A stretch of 64,000 nt of DNA from Streptomyces sp. NBC_01460 (GCF_036227405.1 NZ_CP109473.1:8494001-8558000); one strand, 5' to 3'. Positions 41,146 to 56,100 are shown, counted from the stretch's first letter. Made by a program: numbers and translations. Notes: generated from the letters alone by a model not told the origin.

Positions 41146-44100
41146 ATGACCAACGACGAAAAGCTGCTCTCCTACCTCAAGCGGGTCTCCGCCGATCTGC
41201 ACCAGACCCGCCAACGGCTGCGCGAGGTGGAGACCCAGGACCGGGAACCCGTCGCCATCGTCGGAATGAGCTGCCGCTTCCCCGGCGGGGTCACCACCCC
41301 CGAGGAGTTCTGGCGGCTGGTCCACGAGGGCACCGACACCATCGGGGACTTCCCCGGTGACCGCGGCTGGGACGTCGACGCGCTGTACGACCCGGACCCG
41401 GACGCCACGGGGAAGACGTACTCCACGCGCGGCGGCTTCCTGAGCGACGCCGCGGGGTTCGAGCCGGACTTCTTCGGCATCAGCCCGCGGGAGGCCGTCG
41501 CGATGGACCCCCAGCAGCGCTTGCTGCTGGAGGTGTCGTGGGAGGCGCTCGAACGCGCCCGTATCGCCCCCGACTCGGTGCACGGCGCCCGGGTCGGGGT
41601 GTTCGCCGGCACCAACGGCCAGGACTACCGGGACCTGCTGGCCCGGATGCCGCAGGACTCCGAGGCGGCGCTCGGCACCGGCGCCCTGGCAGCCGTGATC
41701 TCCGGCAGGATCTCCTACGCCCTCGGGCTGGAGGGCCCGGCCGTCACCATCGACACCGCCTGCTCGTCGGCGCTCGTGGCGGTGCACCTCGCCGTCCAGG
41801 CCCTGCGCGGCAAGGAGTGCACCCTCGCCCTGGCGGGCGGCGCCACGGTCATGTCCACCCCCAACTCGTTCGTCGCCTTCAGCCGCCAGAGGGGCCTCGC
41901 CCCCGACGGCCGGTGCAAGTCCTTCGCGGACTCGGCCGACGGCACCGGCTGGGGCGAGGGCGCAGGCATGCTGCTGCTGGAGCGGCTGAGCGACGCCCGC
42001 CGTAACGGACACGAGGTCCTCGCCGTCATCCGGGGCTCGGCCGTCAACCAGGACGGCGCCTCCAACGGTCTGACCGCCCCCAACGGCCCGTCCCAGCAGC
42101 GGGTCGTGCGCGCCGCGCTGGCGGGCGCGCACCTCACCGCGGCCGACGTCGACCTGCTGGAGGCGCACGGCACCGGCACCACGCTCGGTGACCCGATCGA
42201 GGCGCAGGCCCTGCTCGCCACCTACGGGCAGGACCGGCCGCAGGACGCACCGCTGTGGCTGGGATCGGTGAAGTCCAACATCGGTCACACCCAGGCCGCC
42301 GCGGGCGTGGCCGGCATCATCAAGGTCGTCATGGCGATGCGGCACGGCGTGCTGCCCCGGAGCCTGCACGCCGAGGAGCCGTCCGCCAAGGTCGACTGGA
42401 GCCAGGGCAACGTCCGCCTGCTCACCGCCAACCGCCCCTGGGCGGATCCCGGGCGCCCGCGTCGGGCCGCGGTCTCCTCCTTCGGCGCCAGCGGAACCAA
42501 CGCCCACACCATCCTGGAAGAGGCGCCCGCGGACGAACCCGCGGAGGAACCCGCGCCGCGCACCGCGCCGGCGCTGGTGCCGTGGGTGCTCTCCGGCCGC
42601 AGCGAGCGGGCCCTGCGCGAGCAGGCCGCCCGCCTGGCGGCGGCCGTGACCGAGGCCGACCCCGTGGACGTGGCGCACTCGCTGGCCGTCACCCGCACCG
42701 CCCATCCGTACCGGGCCGTTGTCCTCGGCTCCGACCGGGACACCCTGCTCGACGCCGTGACCCAGGTCGCCGAGGGCGGCCGGGCCACCGCGTTCGGCCG
42801 CGTCCGCAAGGGCCAGACCGCTTTCCTGTTCACCGGCCAGGGCTCCCAGCGCCCCGGCATGGGCCGCGAACTGCGCGCCCACTTCCCGGTCTTCGCGCGG
42901 GCCTTCGACGAGATCTGCGGGCTGTCCGGCGACGGAGGCCTGCGGGAGCTGGTGCTCGGCGACGATCCCGAGCCGCTGAACCGTACGGCCCGTACCCAGA
43001 CCGCGCTGTTCGCCTTCGAGGTGGCGCTGTACCGGCTGGTGGAGTCCTGGGGCCTCGCACCCGACTACCTCGCGGGCCACTCCATCGGCGAGATCGCCGC
43101 CGCCCACGTCGCGGGCGTACTGGACCTGCCGGACGCCACCACGCTGGTGGCCGCGCGCGGCCGGCTCATGCAGGCGCTCCCCGAGGGCGGGGCCATGATC
43201 GCCCTGCGCGCCTCCGAGGAGGCCGTGCGCCCCCTGCTGACCTCCGGGGTCGACGTCGCCGCCGTCAACGGGCCGGACTCCGTCGTGATCTCCGGCGACG
43301 CCGCCGAGGCCGAGGCGGTCGCCGCGCACTTCGAGAAGAGCCGCCGGCTGACGGTGTCGCACGCCTTCCACTCGCCCCTGATGGAACCGATGCTGGCCGA
43401 GTTCCGGTCCGTGGTGTCGTCCCTGACCTTCCGCCGCGCGACTCTGCCCCTGGTGTCCGGCGTCACCGGCCGGCTCGCCACCCAGGACATCGGCACCCCC
43501 GGGTACTGGGTCCGGCACGCGCGCGAGGCCGTCCGCTTCCACGACGGGATCCGCACCCTCGCCGACGAGGGCGTGACCCGGTTCCTGGAGATCGGCCCCG
43601 ACGCGGTACTGACCGCCATGGCCCGCGAGTGCCTGGCCGCCACGGAGGACGAGACCGCCGGCGGTGGCGCCGTCCTGGCCGCAGCCACCCGCCGTGGACG
43701 GGACGAGACCGAGACCCTGCTCACCGCGTTGGCCCAGCTGCACGCCGGCGGCGCCGGACCGCGCTGGGAGGCGCTGTTCACCGGGGCCCGCACCGTCGAC
43801 CTGCCCACCACGGCCTTCCAGCGGGAGCGGTTCTGGCCCGAGACGACCGCCCCGGCCGGCGACGTCGGCTCCGTCGGACTGGACTCCGCCGACCACCCGT
43901 TGCTCGGTGCCGCCACCGTGCTCGCCGGCTCCGACGGCGCGGTCCTGACCGGCCGGCTGTCCGTGCGTACCCACCCCTGGCTCGCCGACCACGTCGTCGG
44001 CGGCTCCGTCGTCGTGCCCGGCACCGCCATGGTGGAACTCGCGGTCCGCGCGGGCGACCAGGTCGGCTGCGGCCGGCTGGAGGAACTGGCCCTGGAGATA

Positions 44101-47100
44101 CCGCTGGTGCTGCCGCCCGCCGACGGCGTCCGTGTCCAGGTCGCCGTCGGTACCCCCGATCCGGCCGGGGCCCGCACGGTCCAGATCTACGCGCGCGCCG
44201 AGGACACGCCCGCCGACGGACCCTGGACCCTGCACGCCTCCGGTCTGCTCACCGACGGCACGGCACCCCCCGGCGCCCGGCTGGACGTCTGGCCGCCGCG
44301 GGACGCCGAGGAGCTCGACCTCACCGGCCTGTACGAGCGGCACGCCGCCGCCGGCCTGGACTACGGGCCCGCCTTCCGCGCCCTGACCGCCGCCTGGCGG
44401 GACGGGGACGCGGTCCTCGCCGAGGTGCGCCTTCCGGAGGGGCCTGCCACGGACGCCCCCCGCTTCGGCCTCCATCCCGCCGCCTTCGACGCCGCCCTGC
44501 ACTCCCTGGCCCTGCTCGGCGACGGATCCGGAGACGACACCGCCCGGCTGCCGTTCATGTTCGCCGGCGTCACCCTGCACGCCGTCGGCGCCTCGGTCCT
44601 GCGGGCCCGCATGACACCCGCCGGCGACCACACCTTCGCCGTCGACCTGGCCGACGCCACAGGTGCCCCCGTCGCCACCGTCGACTCGCTGGCCTCCCGT
44701 CCGCTGACCCGGCTGACGACCGGGCAGGACACCGCCACCGAGGCCCTGTTCGCCCTCGACTGGCAGCCGCTGGCGCTCGACACCGATGCCCCCGCCGCCG
44801 ACCACCGCCTGCTGGAGATCCCGTCCGCCTCGGACGCCGGGGCGGTACGCGCGGCGCTCCACACCGCCCTCGCCGCCCTCCAGGACGACGACCCCCGGCC
44901 GCTGGCCGTCGTCACCCGGGGCGCCGTCTCCACCTCCGGTGAGGACGTGCCCGGCCTGGCCGGCGCCGCCGTGTGGGGACTGGCGCGCTCCGCGCAGTCG
45001 GAGAACCCCGGCCGGTGCGTCCTGCTCGACCTCGAACCCGGCACCGACCCCGGCACCCTGCTGCCCGCCGTTCTCGCCTCCGGCGAACCGCAGGTCGCCG
45101 TCCGCTCCGGCGCCGCCCGCGCGGCCCGGCTGGTACGCGCCGAGCCGCTCGACGACGCGGCTGCCCCCGTCCTCGACCCGGAGGGCACCGTGCTGCTGAC
45201 CGGTGCCACCGGAGGGCTCGGCCCCGTACTGGCCCGGCATCTGGTCACCACCCACGGCGTACGCCACCTCGCCCTGGTCAGCCGCCGCGGCCACGCCGAC
45301 GAACTGGTCGCCGAACTCGCCGCTCTCGGCGCGAGCGCCACCGCGTACGCCTGCGACGTCGCCGACCGCGACGCCCTCGCCGCCCTCATCGACGGCATCG
45401 GACCGGACCGTCCGCTCACCGCGGTCGTGCACGCCGCGGGTGTCCTCGACGACGGAGTGGTGTCCTCCCTGACGCCCGAGCGCCTCGACACCGTCCTCGC
45501 CCCCAAGGCACTCGGCGCCCTGCACCTGCACGAACTGACCCGGGATCACGGCCTCTCCGCCTTCGTGCTGTTCTCCTCCGTCGCCGGCACCGTCGGCGCG
45601 CCCGGACAGGGCAACTACGCCGCCGCCAACGCCTGCCTCGACGCGCTCGCCTTCCACCGCAGCGCGAACGGATCGCCCTCCCTTGCCCTGGCCTGGGGCC
45701 CCTGGGCCCCGACCGGCGGCATGACCGGCGCCCTGGACGAGGCCGACCTCGCCCGCCTGTCCCGCGGCGGCATGATCCCCCTGTCCGCCGAGGAGGGCAC
45801 CGCCCTCTTCGACCGGGCGCTGCGCACCGGCCGCCCCGCGGTGGCCCCCGTACGGCTCGACCTGTCCGCGCTGCGCGCCCAGGGGGGCGAACTCGCCCCC
45901 GTTCTCCGTGCTTTGGCCGGGCGCCCGGCGCGCCGGGAGGCCGCCGCCGAGGGCACCGGGTCCGGTTTCGCGGAGCGCATGGCCGCCCTCGGCGGGACGG
46001 AGCGGGCCGAGGCGCTGCTGCACACCGTCCGCGCCCATGTGGCCGCCGTCCTCGGACACGCCGGACCGGACGCCGTGGAGACCGACCGGGCCTTCAAGGA
46101 CCTCGGCTTCGACTCGCTCGCCGCGATCGAACTGCGTAACTCCCTGTCCGCCGAGACGGGCCAGCGGCTGCCCGCCACACTCGTCTTCGACCACCCCTCA
46201 CCCGAGGCGCTCGCCCTCCACCTCGGCACCCTGGTCGCCGGAGCGGGCGGCGCCGTACGCCGTACCCGGCGCACCGGGCGCGTCCGCGCCGACGAGCCGC
46301 TGGCGATCGTCGGCATGGCCTGCCGCTACCCGGGCGGCGTACGCACGCCGCAGGACCTCTGGCGGTTGGTCGCCGACGGGACGGACGCCATCGCCCCGTT
46401 CCCCGTCAACCGCGGCTGGGACGTCGACCGCGTCGTCGACCCCACGCGGCAGCGCCCCGACACCTCCTACGTCGGCGAGGGCGGGTTCCTCTACGACGCG
46501 GGCGAGTTCGACGCCGCGTTCTTCGGCATCAGCCCCAAGGAGGCGCTCGTCACCGACCCGCAGCAGCGACTGCTGCTGGAGGCCTCCTGGGAGGCACTGG
46601 AGCACGCCGGCATCGACCCGCACTCCCTCAAGGGCAGTCCGACGGGCGTGTTCGCGGGTGTGCAGTACCACGACTACTTCGGCAGCTTCGGCTCCGGCAG
46701 CATCATCTCCGGCCGGGTCGCCTACACCCTCGGCCTGGAGGGCCCCTCGCTGTCCGTCGACACCGCCTGCTCCTCGTCGCTGGTGGCGCTGCACCTGGCC
46801 GGGCAGTCACTGCGCCAGGGTGAGTCCTCACTCGCGCTGGTCGGGGGCGTCGCCGTCATGGCCACGCCGGAGACCTTCATCGAGTTCAGTCGGCAGGGCG
46901 CCCTCGCCCCCGACGCCCGCACCCGCGCGTTCGCCGACGCGGCCGGCGGCACCGTGTGGGGCGAGGGCGTCGGCGTCCTCGTGGTCGAGCGTCTCTCGGA
47001 CGCCCGCCGCAACGGCCACCCGGTCCTCGCGGTCGTCCGAGGCACCGCCGTCAACCAGGACGGTGCCTCCAACGGCCTGACCGCGCCCAACGGCCCGTCC

Positions 47101-50100
47101 CAGGAACGCGTCATCCTCCAGGCCCTGGAGAACGCCCGCCTCACCACCGCCGATGTCGACGCGGTGGAGGCGCACGGCACCGGTACGACCCTCGGCGACC
47201 CGATCGAGGCGCAGGCCCTGCTGGCCACCTACGGGCAGGACCGGCCCGAGGACCGGCCGCTGTGGCTGGGGTCGGTCAAGTCCAACATCGGGCACACCCA
47301 GGCCGCGGCCGGTGTCGCCGGTGTGATCAAGATGGTCATGGCGATGCGGTACGGCAGCCTGCCCAGGACCCTGCACGTCGACGAGCCGTCCGGCAAGGTC
47401 GACTGGGAGGCGGGGCAGGTGCGCCTGCTGACCGAGGAGCGGTCCTGGCCCCAGGCAGGCCGACCGCGCCGCGCCGGGGTGTCGTCCTTCGGGATCAGCG
47501 GCACCAACGCCCACGTCATCCTCGAACAGGTCCCCTCGGCCCCGGAGCCCGCCGCGGCGCCGGACGACGGCGTCACCCCGGAGACACCGGTCCCGTGGCT
47601 GCTGTCGGCGAAGTCGCCCGCCGCGCTCGCCGGACAGGCCGCCGCGCTGCTCGGCCACCTCGACGCGCATCCCGATCTCGACCCCCGCGACGTCGGCTGG
47701 TCACTGGCGACCGGCCGCGCCCACTTCGCGTACCGTGCCGCCGTCACCGGCACCGACCCCGCCGGACTGCGCGGGGCGCTCGCCGCACTGGCCGACGGCG
47801 GCACCGCCCGCAACCTCGCCGTGGGCACCGCCACCGGACGGGCCCGCCCCGTCTTCGTCTTCCCCGGCCAGGGTTCGCAGTGGTCCGGCATGGCCACGGA
47901 ACTCCTCGACGCATCACCGGTGTTCGCGGCCCGCATGGCCGAGTGCGCCGCCGCCCTGGAACCCTACGTCGACTGGGACTTCGCCACCGAACTGCGCGGC
48001 GGGCTCGACCGGGTCGACGTCGTCCAGCCCCTGCTGTGGGCGGTGATGGTGTCCCTGGCGCACACCTGGAGCGGCTACGGCGTCACCCCGGCCGCTGTCA
48101 TCGGCCACTCCCAGGGCGAGATCGCCGCCGCCTGCGCCGTCGGCGCGCTCTCCCTGACGGACGGCGCGCGCGTGGTCGCCCTGCGCTCCCAGGCCATCGC
48201 CGAACTGCTGTCCGGCTCCGGCGGCATGATGTCCGTGGGCGAGGGCGCCGACGCGGTCCGTGACCGGCTCACGGCCTGGGACGGCCGGCTCTCGGTCGCC
48301 GCGGTCAACGGCTCCGCCTCCACCGTCGTCTCCGGGGACTCCGACGCCCTCGACGAACTCCTCCTGCGGCTGCGCGCCGAGAAGGTACGCGCCAAACGGC
48401 TGCCCGTCGACTACGCCTCGCACAGCGCCCACGTGGAGTCCCTGCGTGAACGCCTCGCCGAGGACCTCGCGGGCATCGAGCCGCGCAGCACCGACGTGCC
48501 GTTCTACTCCACCGTCACCGGTGCCCCGATCGACACGGCCGAACTCGGTGCCGACTACTGGTACACCAACCTCCGCAGCACCGTGCTGTTCGAGCAGGCC
48601 GTACGCGGCGCCGTCGCCGGCGGCCACACCCTGTTCGTGGAGTCCAGCCCCCACCCGGTGCTGACCGTCGGTATCCAGGAGACCGACGACGCGGTCGCCG
48701 CCATCGGCTCGCTGCGCCGTGACGAGGGCGGCCGGGACCGGCTGCTCGTCGGTCTGGGTGAGGCCTTCACCCACGGCGCGGGTGTCGACTGGGCCGCGGT
48801 CGCGGAGGGCCGTCGCACCCGCCTCGTCCCCCTGCCGGCGTACGCCTTCCAGCGCGAGTGGTACTGGCTCGACAGCACCACCACCGGCGCCGACGTCACG
48901 GCCGCCGGCCTCGCGGCCACCGACCACTCCCTGCTCGGCGCCGCCATGGCACGGGCCGGCAGCGAGGAGGCCGTCCTCACCGGCCGGCTCTCCGCGAGCA
49001 CGCACCCCTGGCTGAACGACCACCGGGTCGGGGACCGGCTGCTGTTCCCCGGCACCGGACACCTCGAACTCGCCCTGCGCGCGGGCGACCAGGTCGGCTG
49101 CGGCGACCTGGCCGAACTCACCCTCCACGCCCCGCTGGTCCTGCCCGACCACGGGGCCGTCCAGCTCCAGGCCGTCGTCGGCCCGCCCGACGGGGGGACC
49201 CGCCCGCTGACCCTGTGGTCCCGTCCCGAGAGCACCGACGAGGACCTTCCCTGGACGCGGCACGCCGACGGCCTGCTCGCTCCGACCGGATCTCTCCCGG
49301 CCGTCGTGGAACCCCTCACGTCGTGGCCGCCGCGCGATGCCGAACCGATTCCTCTCGACGGCCTCTACGACGAACTCGCCGCCCTCGGACTCGGCTACGG
49401 GCCGCTGTTCCAGGGCCTGCGCGCCGCCTGGCGCACTCAGGACGCCGTGTACGCCGAGGTGGAGACCGACGCACCGGTCGACGGCTTCGGACTGCACCCG
49501 GCCCTCTCCGACGCCGCCCTGCACACCGTCGGCCTCACCGACGCCGCCGGCGACCAGGCGCTGCTGCCGTTCGCCTGGTCCGGGGTGCGACTGCACGCGA
49601 GCGGGGCCACCGCGCTGCGCGTGAAGGTCCGCGCCACCGGCGAGGGCACCGTCGCCCTCACACTGGCCGACCCTGCCGGAGCCCCCGTCGCCACGGTCGA
49701 CTCCCTCACCCTGCGCCCGTTGCGCACCGACCTGGTGGACGCGGCAGCCAGGACCTCCCGGTCCGGCGCGCTGCACCGCGTCGACTGGATCCCCGCACCC
49801 GCGCCGGCGGAGACCGCGCTCACACCGCAGCACGGAGACGTGCTGCGCGCCCCTGCGGGCATCGGTGCCGCCGAGACGCGCGAGGCCGTGGCCACCGTCC
49901 TCGACGCGCTGCGCGACCGGCTCGCCGACGACAGCACTCTTGTCGTCCTCGCCGGGCCCGATCCGGCCGGCGCCGCGGCAGGCGGGCTGGTCCGCTCGGC
50001 CCAGTCCGAGAACCCCGGCCGCATCGTCCTGGTCGAGAGCGGGACGGACCCCGGCCCGGACCGGATCGCCGAGGCCGTCGCGAGCGGCGAACCGCACCTC

Positions 50101-53100
50101 GCGCTGCGCGACGGAGCCTGGTACGTGCCGCGGCTGGCCCGTGTCCCGGACACGGCGCCCGCAGCCGAGGCCGCCGCCCCGGACGCCGACTCCGGCACCG
50201 GCACCGGCACCGGCGCCGGCGCCGGCGTCGGTCTGGGCACCGGCACCGTCCTGCTCACCGGCGCGACCGGCGCCCTCGGTGGGATCATCGCCCGCCACCT
50301 GGCCGGCCGCCTCGGCGTGCGCGACCTGCTGCTGCTCAGCCGGAGCGGCCCCGACGACGACCTGATCACCGAGCTGACCGAGCTGGGCGCCGAGGTCACC
50401 GGCGTCGCTTGCGACGCCGCCGACCGCGAGGCCCTCGCCGGGGTGCTGGCCGGGATCCCCGCCGACCGGCCGCTGACCGCCGTGATCCACGCGGCCGGCG
50501 TCCTCGCCGACGGTGTGCTCGCGTCCCTCACCCCCGAACGTGTCGACACGGTCTTCCGGCCCAAGGTCGACGCCGCCTGGAACCTGCACGAACTCACCGC
50601 GGACCTCGGCCTGTCGGCGTTCGTGCTCTTCTCCTCCTCGGCCGCCACCCTCGGCTCCCCGGGCCAGGGCAACTACGCCGCCGCCAACGCCTACCTCGAC
50701 GCCCTCGCCGCCCACCGCCACTCCCTCGGCCTGCCCGCGCACTCCCTGGCCTGGGGCCTGTGGGCCCAGGCGAGCGGCATGACCGGAACCCTCGACGAAT
50801 CCGACCGGGCACGCATCGCCCGCGGCGGTGTCGCCCCGCTGCCGACCGAGGAGGGACTCGCCCTGTTCGACGCCGCCCTGCGCGGCACCGAACCCGTCGT
50901 CCTCCCGGTCAGGCTGGACACCGCGGCGCTGCGTGGCCAGGCGGATGCCCTGGCCCCGCTCTTCCGCGGCCTGGTCCCCGTACGCCGCGCCACCGCCGGC
51001 CAGGCGGCCGCGGGCGGCGCCGACTCGCTGCGCGACCGGCTCGCCGGGCTGCTGGAGCCGGAGCGCGAACCGTTCCTCACCGAACTCGTGCGGAGCCGGG
51101 TCGCCACCATCCTCGGGTACCGCTCCGCCCAGGACGTCGGCCGCACGCTGCCCTTCCGGGAACTCGGCTTCGACTCACTGGCCGCGGTCGAACTGCGCAA
51201 CGGGCTCGCCGCCGCGACCGGACTGCGCCTGCCCGCCACCCTGGTCTTCGACCACCCGACCCCGGCCGAACTCGCCCGGTACCTTCTGGGCGAACTGACC
51301 GGCGCACTCGACCGGGCGGCGCCCGCCACCCCGGCACGGGCCGGCGCCGACGAGCCCATCGCGATCGTCGGCATCGGCTGCCGCTTCCCCGGCGACATCT
51401 CCTCTCCGGAGGAACTGTGGCGCCTCGTGGCCGAAGGCCGCGACGCCGTGGGGGAGTTCCCCGCGGACCGGGGCTGGGACGTCGAGACCCTCCACGACCC
51501 GACCCTGGACCGGCCGGGCACCAGCTACACCCGGCACGGCGCCTTCCTGTACGGAGCGGCCGACTTCGACCCGGCCTTCTTCGCCATGGACGAGGAGGAA
51601 GCCCTCGTCACCGACCCCCAGCAGCGGCTGCTGCTGGAGACCTCCTGGGAGGCCCTGGAGCGGGCCTCCATCGACCCGGCCACCCTGCGCGGATCGGACA
51701 CCGGTGTCTTCGCGGGTGTCATGTATCACGACTACTTCGGCAGCTTCGGCTCCGGCAGCGTCGTCTCCGGCCGGGTCGCCTACACCCTGGGCCTGGAAGG
51801 GCCGACCCTGTCCGTCGACACCGCCTGCTCCTCCTCACTGGTGGCCCTGCACCTGGCCGCTCAGGCACTGCGCCAGGGCGAGTGCTCCCTGGCCCTGGCC
51901 GGGGGAGTGACCGTCATGGCCACCCCCGGCACATTCGTGGAGTTCAGCCGGCACCGCGGCCTCTCCGGTGACGGCCGCTGCCGTCCCTTCGCCGACGCCG
52001 CGGACGGCACCGGGTTCGGCGAGGGAGCCGGCGTGCTGCTGCTGGAGCGGCTCAGTGACGCCCGCCGCAACGGCCGGACGATCCTCGCCGTGCTCCGCGG
52101 CACCGCCGTCAACCAGGACGGTGCCTCCAACGGCATCACCGCCCCCAACGGCCCCGCCCAGCAGCGCGTCATCCGCCGCGCCCTGGAGGCGGCGGGCGTC
52201 GGCGCGGCCGACGTCGACGTGGTCGAGGCCCACGGCACCGGCACCACCCTCGGTGACCCCATCGAGGCCCAGGCCCTGATCGCCACCTACGGCGCGGAGC
52301 ACACCGAGGAACGCCCGCTGTGGCTCGGCTCGGTCAAGTCCAACCTGGGCCACACCCAGGCCGCCGCCGGTGTCGCCGGCGTCATCAAGATGGTCCAGGC
52401 GATCCACCACGAGACCCTGCCTGCCACCCTCGGCATCGACCAGCCCTCCCGGCACGTGGAGTGGGAGGGCGGCAACGTCCGTCCGCTGACCGAGTCCCTG
52501 CCCTGGCCGGACCCGGGCCGGCCGCGCCGCGCGGGCATCTCCTCCTTCGGGATCTCCGGCACCAACGCCCACGTGATCGTGGAGGCGCCGCCCGCCGCGC
52601 CGTCCGCCCCCGCCGCGCCGCCCGCGGGGCCCGCGGTGGGCGTCGTGCCGTGGCTGCTGTCCGGCCACACACCCCAGGCGCTGCGGGCCCAGGCCGGCCG
52701 GCTCCTGGACCACCTGACCGGCCACCCGGGCGCCGACCCGCACCGGATCGCCGGAGCCCTCGCCCACGCCCGTACCGCACTCGGCCACCGAGCCGCCGTC
52801 GTCGGGCACACCGACGAGGACCTGACCGCCGGGCTGCGGGCGCTGGCCGAGGGCCGCACACCTCCCGTCGGCACGGCCGGCCCGGCGACCGACGGCAAGC
52901 TGGCCCTGCTCTTCTCCGGCCAGGGCTCCCAACTGCCCGGCATGGGGGCCCGGCTCAGCGCCGTGTTCCCCGCTTTCGCCGCCGCCTTCGACGAGGTCAG
53001 CGCGCACCTGGACCCGCTGCTGGACCGGCCGCTCGGCGACGTACTCGGCTCCGCCGAACTGCTGGAGCGCACCGAGTACACCCAGCCCGCCCTGTTCGCC

Positions 53101-56100
53101 TTCGAAGTGGCCCTGTTCCGGCTGCTGGAGTCGTTCGGCGTCAGGCCCGACCTCCTTGCGGGCCACTCCGTCGGCGAGTTCGCCGCCGCCCACGTGGCGG
53201 GCGTCCTCGGCCTCCAGGACGCCTGCCGGCTCGTCGCCGCCCGGGGCCGGCTGATGCAGGCTCTCCCCACCGGCGGCGTCATGATCGCCGTACGCGCGGC
53301 GGAGGACGAGGTCACGCCGCTGCTCGGGGACGGGGTCGGCCTCGCCGCAGTCAACGGACCCGGGTCCGTGGTGGTCTCGGGCCCGGCCGGCCCGGCCCGC
53401 GCCCTCGCCGCCCGCTTCGACCGGAGCAAGGAACTGGCCGTCAGCCACGCCTTCCACTCGGCCCTGATGGAACCGATGCTCCAGGAGTTCCGCGAGGTCG
53501 CCGAGTCACTGTCCTACGGGCCGCTGCGCATCCCGCTGGTCTCCACCCTCACCGGCGCCCCCGCGGTCGCCGACGAACTGTCCACCCCGGAGTACTGGGT
53601 GCGGCACGCCCGCGAGGCGGTCCGCTTCGCCGACGCCGTGTCCGCCCTGCACGACGCGGGCGCCCGGCACTTCGCCGAGGTCGGTCCCGGCAGCGCGCTC
53701 ACCGCCGCCGCCGGTGACTGCCTGCCCGAGGACACGGCCGCCGTCGTCGCGCTCCAGCGCAGGGACCGCGAGGAGACCGAGGCACTGGTGACCGGGCTCG
53801 CCGCGCTGCACGTGCACGGCGTCACCGTCGACTGGACGGACCTGCTGCCCCACCGCGACGGCTCGGACCTGCCCACCTACGCCTTCCAGCGCGACCGTTA
53901 CTGGATGACCGGCGACCCGGGGCAGCCCGGGCCCGCAGTCGGCCATCCGCTGCTGGGCGCCGCGGTCGAACGTGCCGACGCGGACGCGGCCCTGCACACC
54001 GGCCGGCTCTCGCTCTCCGCCCAGCCGTGGCTGGCCGACCACGCCGTCGGCGGTGTGCCGCTCCTGCCGGGCACGGCGTTCGTCGAGATGGCCCTCGCCG
54101 CCGGTGCCGGGCTGGACTGCCCCGTGGTGGAGGAACTGACCGTCGCCGAACCGCTGGTGCTGCCCGCGCACGGCAGCGTCCGCCTCCAGTGCACCGTCGG
54201 CGAACCGGACGCCGGCGGCGTCCGGGCATTCACCGTGTACGCCGCGACGGCCGACGACGACCCGTGGACCACCCACGCCACCGGTGCGCTGCGCCCCGCC
54301 GACCCGGCACCCGCCCACGACCTGACGTCCTGGCCGCCGCCCGGAGCCGAACCCGTCGACCTGGACGACGTCTACGGACGGCTCGCCGCACTCGGCGCCG
54401 AGTACGGGCCCCGCTTCCAGGGCCTGCGTGCGGCCTGGCGCCTCGGCGACGAGGTGTACGCCGAGGTCGCCGTCGACACCGACGGCGTCGCGTTCGGACT
54501 GCACCCGGCGCTGCTCGACTCCGCGCTGCACGCCATCGGACTGCGCGCCGGAACCCCGGAGCGGATGGCGCTGCCGTTCGCCTGGAACGGCGTCGAACTG
54601 CACGCCACGGGAGCGACCGCCCTGCGCGTGCGGATCGCGCCGCTGGACTCCGGCGCCGTACGCATCGACGCCGCCGACGCCGACGGCCGGCCCGTGGCCC
54701 GGGTCGCGTCACTGACGTTGCGGGAGGTCGACCCCGCGCGGATCGCCGCGGCGGCCGCCGGCGGGCACGAGGACCTGTTCACCCTGGACTGGGTTCCCGT
54801 CACCGTGCCCCCCGCCCCCCAGGCCGGCCGGTGGGCCGTCCTCGGCTCCGGCCACGACGAACTGGCCGCCGTGCTCGCCGGGGAGGTGGCCGAGGTCACG
54901 ACCGTCACCGGACTGCCGGAGGCAGCCGCCCAGGTGCCCGACACGCTGGTCGTCCCGCACCCCGGCGGACGGAGCCCCGAGGAGATCCGGGCGGGGGCCC
55001 GGCGGCTGCTCGCCGTGGTCCGCGACTGGCTGGCCGACGAGAGGTTCGCCGGCACCGGCCTCGTCGTCACCACCCGGGGGGCCGCCGGCCCCGATGCCGC
55101 CGCGGTCACCGACCCCGGTGCCGCCGCCGCGTGGGGCCTGATCCGCTCGGCCCAGTCCGAGCACCCCGACCGGCTCGTCCTCGCCGACCTCGACGACACC
55201 GACGCGTCCCGACGCCTGCTGCCCTCCGCCGTCGCCTCCGGCGAACCCCAACTGGTGCTCCGTGTGGGAACGGTGGCCGCCCCCCGGCTCATCCGAGCCC
55301 CGCGCCGGGACGGGCACACCCCGGCCGACTGGACGGGCACCGTGCTGATCACCGGTGGAACCGGCGCTCTCGGCCGGGAGGTGGCCCGCCACCTGATCAC
55401 CCGACACGGCGCCACGCGGCTCGTCCTGCTCAGCCGAGGCGGAGCCGACGCCCCCGGCGCCGCGGAATTGCGGGAGGAACTGACCACCCTCGGCGCGCGG
55501 ATCACCCTCGCCGCCTGCGACGCCTCCGACCGCGCCGCCCTCGCCCGCGTCCTGGACGAGCACCCCGTCACCGCGGTGGTGCACACCGCAGGTGTCCTCG
55601 CCGACGCCGTCCTCACCTCACTCACGCCCGGGCAACTGGACACCGTGCTGCGGCCCAAGCTGGACGCCGCCCTGCATCTGCACGAACTCACCGCGGACCG
55701 TCCGCTGACCGCGTTCGTGCTGTTCTCGTCCGCGGCCGGACTCCTCGGAAGTCCGGGCCAGGCCGCCTACGCCGCGGGCAACACCTTCCTCGACGCCCTC
55801 GCCACGCACCGGCACTCCCTGGGGCTGCCCGCCGTCTCGCTCGCCTGGGGCGCCTGGGCGGGCGGCGGAGGCATGGCCGACCGTCTCAGCGACACCGACA
55901 CGCGGCGCATGGCCTCCGGGGGAGTGCTCCCCCTCGACACGGCTGCGGGTCTGGAGCTGTTCGACACCGCCGTGGGACGGGAGGAGCCGGTCCTGCTGCC
56001 GGCCCGCCTGGACCTGGGCGCCCCGCGGGACGCCGGCCGTATCGCCCCGCTGCTGCGCGGCCTGGTGCGCACGCCCCGACGCACCGGTGCCACCGCGTCC

